Shown here: piece after piece, positions 8,101 through 16,074 of the stretch
How the letters are laid out: the number at the start of each line of letters is the position of its first letter
Numbering within the stretch: the stretch's first letter is position 1
Source of the DNA: Roseimaritima sp.
Lineage (GTDB): Bacteria; Planctomycetota; Planctomycetia; Pirellulales; Pirellulaceae
DNA length: 21,649 nucleotides
Direction: 5' to 3'
Assembly (NCBI GenBank): GCA_007124075.1
Contig: SLFV01000052.1
Span: 1-21,649, forward strand
The notes under the pieces: model-generated
Databases searched by the model: none
What the model saw: the letters and a program-made list of their open reading frames with translations, nothing else
Told to the model about the DNA's origin: nothing
Made by a program: the position numbers and the translations under genes

Positions 8101-8802
8101 GTGTTTGGTCCGAAAAAAAGGTTTATTGTGGATAGTCCGGCAGTCCGTCAGTCCCGATTGGTATCGATTTATCGCAACTACCTGGCGACTGCCGATACTT
8201 TAAAATTTGGGGATCAACTGGCCGGTATCTACGCACCAGCTACTCTGGCAAAGTTGTTGGCGACCGGCGTGGTGGAAGTGCGACGCGCCGCGGCGTTGGC
8301 CCTGGCAATTTTGGGTGATGAAACCACCATCGAAGCGCTGGGTCGCGCGTTATCGGATAACGATCGTGGCGTGCGTCTGGCCGCGGATGATGCTTTTCGA
8401 GTAACCGTTACCCGCCTCGCCTCGATGCCGCACCACCAGCAATTGCTGCGCATCATGCACCTGAATGATGGCTCTAATTTCGAAGCCGCCCTGCCGTTGG
8501 CGACTAACCTGACGCAGCAAGCCACTGACTACGCGGAAGCCTGGCATCAGCTTGGCATCGCTTTGGAGGGAGTACGTGATTATGCGGCGGCGGAAGAGGC
8601 TTTTAAGCGCTGCTTGTGGCGATGTCGGTTTCATTACCTCGCATGGCATGGGGTCGCACGGTGCCGCATTTCTCTTCAATGTTATCTGGAATCGTTGATG
8701 CCCCTGGATCGCGCGACGACGATTTCGCCCGATTTTGAAACACCGCGACTGCAGGCGCGCGCGCTCCGTCGGAAACTAAAAATCTCCAAACGGCAGCCGT
8801 AG
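8101..8802 (+). CDS. Small HEAT-repeat plus TPR-like protein
   Basis: A 233-residue protein, probably cytoplasmic: no signal peptide or membrane segment. Residues about 57-102 form HEAT/PBS-lyase-type helical repeats (V-E-V-R-R-A-A-A-L-A-L-A-I-L-G-D ... D-R-G-V-R-L-A-A-D-D-A). Residues about 143-176 fit a TPR unit (Y-A-E-A-W-H-Q-L-G-I-A-L ... Y-A-A-A-E-E-A-F-K-R), with a weaker second unit to about 210. Both are protein-interaction scaffolds, so no catalytic role is proposed. Start is GTG at 8101; an in-frame TAG at 8071 prevents a much longer start. The C-terminus is basic (R-R-K-L-K-I-S-K-R). It is divergent from the secreted secretin-domain gene and converges on the oxidoreductase gene with a 44-base gap. 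Partner is unknown. Confidence 0.75.
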   Translation: MFGPKKRFIVDSPAVRQSRLVSIYRNYLATADTLKFGDQLAGIYAPATLAKLLATGVVEVRRAAALALAILGDETTIEALGRALSDNDRGVRLAADDAFRVTVTRLASMPHHQQLLRIMHLNDGSNFEAALPLATNLTQQATDYAEAWHQLGIALEGVRDYAAAEEAFKRCLWRCRFHYLAWHGVARCRISLQCYLESLMPLDRATTISPDFETPRLQARALRRKLKISKRQP

Positions 8803-8846
8803 CCCTCGTTGGAAAACCGCTTCGCCCTGTGCTGCGCAATCGCAAA

Positions 8847-10154
8847 CTAGGTCGACCAGCGTCGTGCGGCTCGCGAACGCAACAAATTGGCGTCGGCGTC
8901 GCCGATGAATTCCTCCTTGACGGGATCCAGCTTCAGTTTGCGACCCAGAATCCAGGCGATCGCTGCGGCATGGCTGGCGATGTGTGATCGCCGCATGACA
9001 TCGGGATTCGCCGCCGTTTTTTCCCGCGAGCGGATGCAGTCGAAAAAGTTGCCCGCATGGGCGGTGACATCCAAACCGCGAATGCGTTTGTACTGGGAAC
9101 CCAGTTCCGCTGCAAGCGATTCGGGCTTGGCGACGATCTCGCCGCTGTCTCCGGTTTCCACCGAACCCTGATCACCAACAAAACGCACCGGGCATGTGCC
9201 TAAACGCGTGATGTAGTGCGGCGATCGATCGCCGAACGGGTCGCTGAGAAAATCGATCACCAGCTTCACGCCGTTGGCGTAGCGGCAGATGATGTTCTTA
9301 TCGGTCGGCTCGTATTCGATCGGCATCGTGTCATCGGCCTGATTGGCCCACTGGCACAGGTCCACCGTATGGGCACCCCAATCGAGCAACCGAGCGCCAG
9401 AGTCGAAATCCCATTGCCCGCGCCATTTGCCGTTGACGTAAGCCTGGTTGTACGGACGCCACGGTGCCGGCCCGAGCCATAAATTCCAATCGACGACATC
9501 GCGCGGCGGCTGCGATTGGGCAGGCAGCCAGGTGTTATCCAGAACCGGCATGTAGATCGATGCGTGCAGTGTGTGCAATTTCCCCAGTTTGCCGGAATGG
9601 GCCATTTCCACAGCCATTTGGAAATTCGGCACGCTGCGGCGTTGCGTACCGGCTTGAAACACACGTTGTTCCCGGTGCATCGTGTCAGCCAGTTCCTGAC
9701 AATCCGCGATCGTAATGCCGCACGGTTTTTCGCTGTAGACGTCCTTGCCAGCTTTAGCCGCCAGAATCGAAGCCGCCGCATGCCAGCGGTCCCCCGTCGC
9801 GATCAGCACTGCGTCGATGTCCTTTCGGTCCAGCAATTCGCGAAAGTCGTCATACACGATGCAGTCGTTATTTTGATAGTGGCCATCCACCATCGCCTTT
9901 CCCGCTGTGCGACGTTGGGCCTGCACATCCGCGATCGCCACACAGCGGATATCCGAATACTTCAGCATCGAAGTGAGAACGTAATTGCAACGCGGACCGA
10001 TACCGATGACGCCCAGCGATATCTTGTCGTTGGGCCCGGTGCTGTCCCGCCCCAAAACGTCAGACGGCAGCACAGTGGCCATGGAGATCGCAGTCGAGGC
10101 GGTGGCGGCATTGACGAGAAAGTCGCGCCGCGTTGTGTTGGTCGATTGGTTCAT
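8847..10154 (-). CDS. Tat-exported Gfo/Idh/MocA-family oxidoreductase
   Basis: The 435-residue product begins with a twin-arginine signal (T-R-R-D-F-L-V, residues 8-14, then an Ala/Ser-rich stretch), so it is probably folded with its cofactor and exported. The Rossmann motif G-V-I-G-I-G-P-R is at 48-55, the family E-K-P motif at 142-144 within Y-S-E-K-P, and the D-W-G-A-H-T-V-D segment at 258-265 carries the likely catalytic His262. Family members use NAD(P) to oxidise or reduce sugars, inositols and related polyols. The length suits the long secreted subgroup common in planctomycetes. The start ATG has AGGA (reverse complement of 10164-10167) 9 bases upstream. A G-rich run capable of forming a G-quadruplex lies 56 bases before the start on the coding strand. 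Substrate is unknown; glycan-derived sugars are plausible given the sulfatase region. Confidence 0.93.
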   Translation of the reverse strand: MNQSTNTTRRDFLVNAATASTAISMATVLPSDVLGRDSTGPNDKISLGVIGIGPRCNYVLTSMLKYSDIRCVAIADVQAQRRTAGKAMVDGHYQNNDCIVYDDFRELLDRKDIDAVLIATGDRWHAAASILAAKAGKDVYSEKPCGITIADCQELADTMHREQRVFQAGTQRRSVPNFQMAVEMAHSGKLGKLHTLHASIYMPVLDNTWLPAQSQPPRDVVDWNLWLGPAPWRPYNQAYVNGKWRGQWDFDSGARLLDWGAHTVDLCQWANQADDTMPIEYEPTDKNIICRYANGVKLVIDFLSDPFGDRSPHYITRLGTCPVRFVGDQGSVETGDSGEIVAKPESLAAELGSQYKRIRGLDVTAHAGNFFDCIRSREKTAANPDVMRRSHIASHAAAIAWILGRKLKLDPVKEEFIGDADANLLRSRAARRWST

Positions 10155-10210
10155 CAGACTTGGTCCTGGTTTCGAGATAAATCGTACGAAGTTTGACGCT
10201 TCTCGCTGAT

Positions 10211-10228
10211 CCCCACCCCCTCCCCCCC
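10211..10228 (-). promoter_or_regulatory. G-quadruplex-type G-run upstream of oxidoreductase
   Basis: On the minus strand this reads G7-A-G5-T-G4. That can give four tracts of three or more G with single-base loops, the arrangement most favourable to a stable parallel quadruplex. It lies on the coding strand 56 bases before the oxidoreductase start codon, so it would sit in the promoter or the 5' untranslated RNA. Structure is predicted only from the pattern. Confidence 0.45.
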
Positions 10229-10370
10229 TCGAAACTCACGTCGTTTCGCAATGGTGGTGATGGACGAAAAATGTCCTAATTTTTTCCGATTATAGCAGTC
10301 GCGTTGGCCTACAGCTTGGTCTGAGCTGACACGGGATCGTCCGCCCAAAAAACGCAACCCCCGTATCCTA

Positions 10371-10414
10371 TTGTCCCCAAACGGTCGGCTAATTCTCCCC
10401 AAACGGTCGGCTAA
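10371..10414. repeat. 22-bp tandem duplication across methyltransferase stop codon
   Basis: Two adjacent 22-base units (10371-10392 and 10393-10414) differ at one position (TTG/TTC start). The shared core is TCCCCAAACGGTCGGCTAA. The methyltransferase stop codon (TAG on the minus strand, 10411-10413) lies inside the second unit, so the first unit is a downstream copy of the end of the gene. It looks like a slippage or tandem-duplication event. Confidence 0.9.
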
Positions 10415-11205
10415 CGGTGTTGGCAGATTGCAAAAAACCCTCCCGCAATCTCGCTCGACCGGCGGGAAAGTAGGCGTTCTCCCGTAACACTGACCCGCAG
10501 CCAATGCGTCACCCGCCAACCGGCCTGACGGAGGTCCCGCCGCAACTCGCGGGCGGAAAAAACATGCAGGAACATATCCGCCAAACTTCGGTAAGGGTAC
10601 ACCGAATCGCCGAATTCCTCGGCAGTCCACTTGGACCGCCACCAATTTACCAACAAACGGCGCATTCCCCCTGGGTCCAGCAACCATGCGCGTCGGTTAT
10701 GGACATGCACCACGAACACCCCCGGCGGACGTACCACGCGGGCAACGTGCCGCAAGAACTGCAGTCGGTGGTGCCGCCCGCGGATCATTCCCAGCGTGCT
10801 GAATAAACAAACCGCATGGTCGGCAACCGCATCGCGAAAACCGTTCAACTGCACCAAGTTTGCATGGATTCCGGGAATCGTGACACCCGCATGCCCCGCC
10901 GCAGCCTGCAGGCCATTGAGCATCGGAAGACTCAGGTCCACCCCCATAACGCGATACCCTGCTTGCCGCAGCGGTATTGCCGTGCGGCCATTTCCGCACC
11001 CCAGATCCAGGATGTACCCCGCGCCGTCTGCCGCTGCTGGCGGCAGGAAGGGCAGCAACCACGCAAGATCGTTCGCCGCCAATGGCGTGCCAGCCAGGAA
11101 TGCATCGTATTGACTCGCGATCGAGTGTTGATGTGCATAATCCCACGTCCCCGGTGAAACCCCGGGAGGGAGCTGCCAATCGGGTGGACGCGACGAAACC
11201 ATCAA
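10411..11205 (-). CDS. Class I SAM-dependent methyltransferase
   Basis: A 264-residue cytoplasmic protein with a class I methyltransferase Rossmann fold. Motif I is I-L-D-L-G-C-G-N-G-R at residues 65-74, motif II acidic end is G-V-D-L-S with Asp90, and a post-motif region V-R-P-P-G-V-F-V-V-H-V-H matches the strand after the catalytic loop. The best general match is the broad Methyltransf_11/25 group, whose substrates range from small molecules to lipids and sugars; nothing here fixes the acceptor. Two adjacent in-frame ATGs begin the frame and no strong ribosome binding site precedes them. It is divergent from gap (187 bases to the gap start) and lies upstream of the oxidoreductase on the same strand, 256 bases away, so joint transcription is uncertain. 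The C-terminus ends within a tandem repeat. Confidence 0.9.
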   Translation of the reverse strand: MMVSSRPPDWQLPPGVSPGTWDYAHQHSIASQYDAFLAGTPLAANDLAWLLPFLPPAAADGAGYILDLGCGNGRTAIPLRQAGYRVMGVDLSLPMLNGLQAAAGHAGVTIPGIHANLVQLNGFRDAVADHAVCLFSTLGMIRGRHHRLQFLRHVARVVRPPGVFVVHVHNRRAWLLDPGGMRRLLVNWWRSKWTAEEFGDSVYPYRSLADMFLHVFSARELRRDLRQAGWRVTHWLRVSVTGERLLSRRSSEIAGGFFAICQHR

Positions 11206-11257
11206 ACGCGACTGATTCTTCGGGGGCTGGTTAGTTTGAAAGCGATGGCCATAATAA

Positions 11258-12418
<1,161 letters not shown>

Positions 12419-12511
12419 GCCCCCCTCTTTTCAAGCTCCGCTGTGCCAGCATCTTCTGTTGAAGACGAATGGCCGATCGGAATAGGCTGGACCTCGTCCG
12501 CTGTTCCTCAT

Positions 12512-12536
12512 CCTCCTCCCGGTCCTGGGGAGGAGG
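12512..12536. terminator. GC-rich hairpin between convergent gap and bcp
   Basis: A perfect 9-bp stem CCTCCTCCC (12512-12520) / GGGAGGAGG (12528-12536) with a 7-base loop lies in the 208-base gap between two convergent genes. It has no T-run on either strand, so it is not a textbook intrinsic terminator, but its position suits a two-way transcription end or an mRNA-stabilising 3' structure. Confidence 0.4.
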
Positions 12537-12626
12537 GACTGGTCCGGCGGCTCAGGAAGCGGCATCCGTGTCGCGTCAGGGAAGGCTGGTGTCCCCGCTG
12601 CGCGGCGGCACTACCCTCGATTATGT

Positions 12627-13103
12627 TCAGCCCGACAATTGATCCAGGGCCTCCAACACCTGCTGGTCGTGCCCGTCGACCTTGACTCGCTTCCAAATAT
12701 GGGCGATTTTACCCTTGGGGTCGATGAGGAACGTGCTGCGTTGGATTCCCATCGATTTCTTGCCGTACATGTTTTTTTCTCGCCAAGCTCCATACGCGGA
12801 ACTGACTTTGCCTTCGGGATCGGCGAGCAATGGGAAATTCAGTTCGTGCTTGTCGCGGAATTTCTCGTGACTTTCAACACTATCCGTGCTAACCCCCAGG
12901 ACAACCGCCCCCCGCTGGTCGAGCTCCAAACTCAAATCGCGAAACGCGCAGGCCTCCCTCGTGCAACCCGGCGTGTTGTCGCGCGGATAAAAGTACAGCA
13001 CCACGGGCTTGCCAGCGTAGTCTGACAGTTTAAGGGTTTCCCCGCCGTAGGTCTCTAACTGAAACGCTTTTGCCTTATCACCGACCTCTAACCAATCGCT
13101 CAT
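12627..13103 (-). CDS. bcp: Thiol peroxidase of the Bcp/PrxQ peroxiredoxin family
   Basis: A 158-residue thioredoxin-fold peroxidase that reduces hydrogen peroxide and organic hydroperoxides with electrons from thioredoxin. The active site reads N-T-P-G-C-T-R-E-A-C-A-F-R-D: peroxidatic Cys47 and resolving Cys52, the five-residue spacing typical of atypical 2-Cys PrxQ/Bcp. The F-Y-P-R-D lead-in and the C-terminal T-F-L-I-D-P-x-G-K-I segment match the family. Start is ATG at 13103, preceded by AGGAG (reverse complement of 13113-13117) 9 bases upstream; an open frame extending 12 codons further is not needed. No signal peptide is seen, so it acts in the cytoplasm. It is divergent from rsfS with 272 bases between them. 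No OxyR-like regulator lies nearby. Confidence 0.96.
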   Translation of the reverse strand: MSDWLEVGDKAKAFQLETYGGETLKLSDYAGKPVVLYFYPRDNTPGCTREACAFRDLSLELDQRGAVVLGVSTDSVESHEKFRDKHELNFPLLADPEGKVSSAYGAWREKNMYGKKSMGIQRSTFLIDPKGKIAHIWKRVKVDGHDQQVLEALDQLSG

Positions 13104-13375
13104 CTGGCTTGACTCCTGCATTCGAATTTTTTGATTCAACTTGTTCTTTCAGTCTTTCCGCCCTTGGCGGCTGACCAACGCGGCTTGCGCCGTGACCAGC
13201 AGGGACACCAAAGTGCATGCCCCTGCTACGTCCGCCAGCACTGTAGGTTATCGGTCCATCTGCTCCGTTTTCAAGGGTCCGCTGACAAACGCCCGATCGT
13301 CGTTAAACTAATGAGTCCTGATCCAGTCCTCGTTGGTGTTGATTTTTCCTTCCACTGTTTGCAGAGCCTGATTTT

Positions 13376-13810
13376 GTGTCCGATACCAATTCGAATTCGC
13401 CACGCTTCATTCGCCCACACGGACTTGAACGTTCCAAGCAATTAGCGACAGCGGCAGCGAAGATTATTCTGGATAATCGGGGGCAAGATTTATTAATCCT
13501 CGACGTCTGCAATCAGACCGCCCTGTTCGATTACTTTGTCATCGCAACCGGGACCAGTCGGCGTCAATTGCACGCGATCAGTGAAGAAATCGATGACGTA
13601 TTGCAAAAACAATTGGGCGATCAACGCATGGGTTTAGAAGGGTATGACGAAAGCCACTGGATTGTGCTTGATTACGGCAGCGTCGTCATCCACTTATTTG
13701 ACCAGGAAACCCGAGGATACTATGACCTGGAATCACTATGGGCCGATGCGAAAAAAATGCCGTTGACCGAATTCGGTATCGTTGACCCAGGTGCTGAGAG
13801 TTCCGAATAG
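13376..13810 (+). CDS. rsfS: Ribosomal silencing factor RsfS
   Basis: The 144-residue protein of the RsfS/Iojap/DUF143 family binds ribosomal protein uL14 on the large subunit and blocks subunit joining, which slows translation in starved or stationary cells. Visible family landmarks are D-Y-F-V-I-A-T-G-T-S at residues 52-61, W-I-V-L-D-Y-G-S-V-V-I-H-L-F at 95-108, and R-G-Y-Y-D-L-E-S-L-W at 113-122. Start is taken as GTG at 13376; the preceding AGAG is a weak ribosome site, so a slightly different start is possible. About 17 residues precede the usual domain. argS begins only 10 bases after the stop, so the two are probably cotranscribed, linking two translation functions. In many bacteria rsfS instead sits near nadD, which is not seen here. 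Confidence 0.95.
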   Translation: MSDTNSNSPRFIRPHGLERSKQLATAAAKIILDNRGQDLLILDVCNQTALFDYFVIATGTSRRQLHAISEEIDDVLQKQLGDQRMGLEGYDESHWIVLDYGSVVIHLFDQETRGYYDLESLWADAKKMPLTEFGIVDPGAESSE

Positions 13811-13819
13811 ACGCGGTGC

Positions 13820-15802
13820 ATGATGCGAATCCTTGAAGTCCTGCAAGCTCGTCTGGCGATTGCGTTAGCCCAGTTCCCGCTTGACGTCCAGTCCTACGCT
13901 AGCCAAATCCGGCCGACGAACAACGCCAAATTCGGCGATTATCAGGCCAATTGTGCGATGCCGTTGAAGGCCGTACTGAATGAACCGCCCCACCAGATTG
14001 CGGAACGGATCGTGGCGGCACTGCAAGTCCGTGATTTATGCGAGCCTCCCGAAATCGCCGGCCCAGGGTTCATCAACTTGCGGCTCCGCGATGACTGGAT
14101 TTGCGAGGCCACCATCGCGATGTTAAACGATGATCGCCTGGGCGTTCCCGACCCGCCGAACTCGCGTACGATTTTGATCGATTTTTCCTCACCCAATGTC
14201 GCCAAACCGATGCATGTTGGCCACATCCGCTCCACCGTGATCGGTGATGCCTTGGCCAATGTTTTTAGGTTCCTTGGTCATCGCGTGATCACCGACAACC
14301 ATCTGGGCGACTGGGGGACACAATTTGGAATGATCATCTACGGCTACAAGCACTTTGTCGACGAATCCGCGTTTTCCCAATCGCCTGTGCAAGAATTGGT
14401 GCGTCTTTACCGCCTGGTAAATTCGTTGGTTGACTACCATGCTGCGATTGCTGCGCTGCCGGATGCACAGGAAACTGCAGATCAAGCTGCGGTTGCGGCC
14501 GAGCAAGCGGAGCGGGCCGCCCGGGACGCAGAGGTTGCACAGCCCGAACGAAGAAAACGGAAGCAAGCCGCTCAAACGGCAAAACGAAAATCGCTGGCAG
14601 CCCGCGAGACCCTTGAGGGATTGCAACAAAAGATCGCTCAGATCGACATTGATCCCGCGATGCAAACGCTTGCTGCGTCGCATTCCAAGATCGCAGGCGA
14701 CGTTTTGCGGGAGACGGCGAAACTGCACGAAGGCGACAGGGAGAATCTGGGCCTGTGGCAGAAGTTTTTGCCACATTGTTCGGACGAAATTAACCGCATT
14801 TACGATCGCTTGAATGTCCGTTTTGATCACACGTTGGGCGAGAGCTTTTACCAACCAATGCTGGGCGACGTCGTGCAGCGACTGGTTGACGAGGGCTTGG
14901 CGACCGAAAGTGAAGGTGCCATTTGCGTGTTCTTGGAGGGATTTGACGCTCCCTTGATCGTGCGCAAAAAAGACGGGGCGTTCCTATATGCAACCACGGA
15001 TCTTGCCACGTTATTGTATCGAAACGAGCACTTTCGGCCCGACGAAATCCTGTACGTCGTCGATTCCCGACAGTCGGACCACTTTGACAAACTTTTTGCG
15101 TTGGCACCCCAGGTCGGACTGGGACACCTCCGTCTGGTCCATGTACAGTTCGGCACCGTTTTGGGCCCGGACGGCAAACCCCTGAAAACTCGCTCAGGAA
15201 ATAACGCAAACCTGGAAACGTTACTGGATGACGCGGTCACCGCCGCCATGGAAGCGGTATGCGAACCGGAGCGATCTGCCAAGCTGCAACCGCCACTTAC
15301 CGATGCAGAACGACAGCAGATCGCCAACGTCATCGGCCACGGGGCGATCAAGTACGCTGATTTGTCGCACCATCGCACCAGCGATTACCGTTTCAGTCTG
15401 AAAAAGATGGTCGCGTTGGAAGGGAACACGGTTGCCTATCTGGAATATGCCTACGCCCGGATCCAGGGCATTTTTCGCGCCGGGGAAACCACGGAAGCAG
15501 AGATCGCGGCCAATGCTACCCGGCTGGAAATTAACCATGATGCCGAACGCGAACTGGCGATTTCGCTGCTGCGGTTTTCCGAGGCACTGCAGCAGATGGC
15601 CGAGGATTATGCTCCCAATGCGTTGGTCGACTACCTGTATGATACGGCGCGTCGATACATGGTTTTCAACGACAACTGCCCGATTTTGAAAGCACCCGAT
15701 TCTGCAACAAAAGACTCCCGCTTGGCGTTGGCTGCGGTCACCGCCAAAGTCCTGAGGGCCGGGCTGAGAATTCTGGGAATTGAGGTCGTCCCCCGGATGT
15801 AG
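13820..15802 (+). CDS. argS: Arginyl-tRNA synthetase with internal Ala-rich insertion
   Basis: The 660-residue class I synthetase charges tRNA-Arg. It has the N-terminal additional domain (about 1-100), the HIGH-type motif H-V-G-H at 132-135 within A-K-P-M-H-V-G-H, and K-T-R-S-G at 456-460 in place of KMSKS, as is normal for many ArgRS. The C-terminal anticodon-binding domain ends with G-I-E-V-V-P-R-M, typical of the family, so the gene is complete. It is longer than E. coli ArgRS (577 residues). Much of the excess is an Ala/Gln/Glu/Arg-rich, probably coiled-coil stretch at about residues 214-275, inside the catalytic region between V-R-L-Y-R-L-V-N and the helix before I-Y-D-R-L-N-V. Two ATGs start the frame; no strong ribosome site is seen, consistent with coupling to rsfS 10 bases upstream. 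Confidence 0.98.
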   Translation: MMRILEVLQARLAIALAQFPLDVQSYASQIRPTNNAKFGDYQANCAMPLKAVLNEPPHQIAERIVAALQVRDLCEPPEIAGPGFINLRLRDDWICEATIAMLNDDRLGVPDPPNSRTILIDFSSPNVAKPMHVGHIRSTVIGDALANVFRFLGHRVITDNHLGDWGTQFGMIIYGYKHFVDESAFSQSPVQELVRLYRLVNSLVDYHAAIAALPDAQETADQAAVAAEQAERAARDAEVAQPERRKRKQAAQTAKRKSLAARETLEGLQQKIAQIDIDPAMQTLAASHSKIAGDVLRETAKLHEGDRENLGLWQKFLPHCSDEINRIYDRLNVRFDHTLGESFYQPMLGDVVQRLVDEGLATESEGAICVFLEGFDAPLIVRKKDGAFLYATTDLATLLYRNEHFRPDEILYVVDSRQSDHFDKLFALAPQVGLGHLRLVHVQFGTVLGPDGKPLKTRSGNNANLETLLDDAVTAAMEAVCEPERSAKLQPPLTDAERQQIANVIGHGAIKYADLSHHRTSDYRFSLKKMVALEGNTVAYLEYAYARIQGIFRAGETTEAEIAANATRLEINHDAERELAISLLRFSEALQQMAEDYAPNALVDYLYDTARRYMVFNDNCPILKAPDSATKDSRLALAAVTAKVLRAGLRILGIEVVPRM

Positions 15803-15943
15803 GTTTGCCGCCGTTGCCAGCTCCTCCGCAAGGAACCATTTTTTACCGTGAATCTATGGGGCTTCTTGCCTGGGTCCCCGCTATTGGCGGTGTGTATGCT
15901 CCTCCAGCGGCGCACAAGCTGGATTCTGTGCCCTGCCAAAAAC

Positions 15944-15983
15944 CGATTTTCTTGATTACAATCGCCAGAAAATCGAAGTAATC
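15944..15983. promoter_or_regulatory. Interleaved inverted repeats upstream of aceE
   Basis: Two inverted repeats are interlocked in the order A-B-A'-B'. CGATTTTC (15944-15951) matches GAAAATCG (15968-15975), and GATTAC (15954-15959) matches GTAATC (15978-15983). Each half-site pair has the same 24-base offset. They lie about 90-130 bases before the aceE start, where an operator or promoter is expected. They could be operator half-sites on DNA or alternative RNA hairpins. No regulator is identified. Confidence 0.4.
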
Positions 15984-16074
15984 GTTTTCCCCTGCCCGTC
16001 TTGCCTAGGGCATGGAAAATTCGCTACGCTCCAGGGCGTCGAACCTGTTTCACTCCTTGAAAGGACCAGTCAAT

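Noticed and set aside
10262..10285. GGAC/GTCC hairpin with T-run on the plus strand
   Set aside because: The stem is only 4 bp and no plus-strand gene ends nearby; likely chance in AT-rich spacer.
11236..11257. TTGAAA and TAATAA as a sigma-70-type promoter for gap
   Set aside because: The spacing of 10 bases is far too short for a -35/-10 pair.
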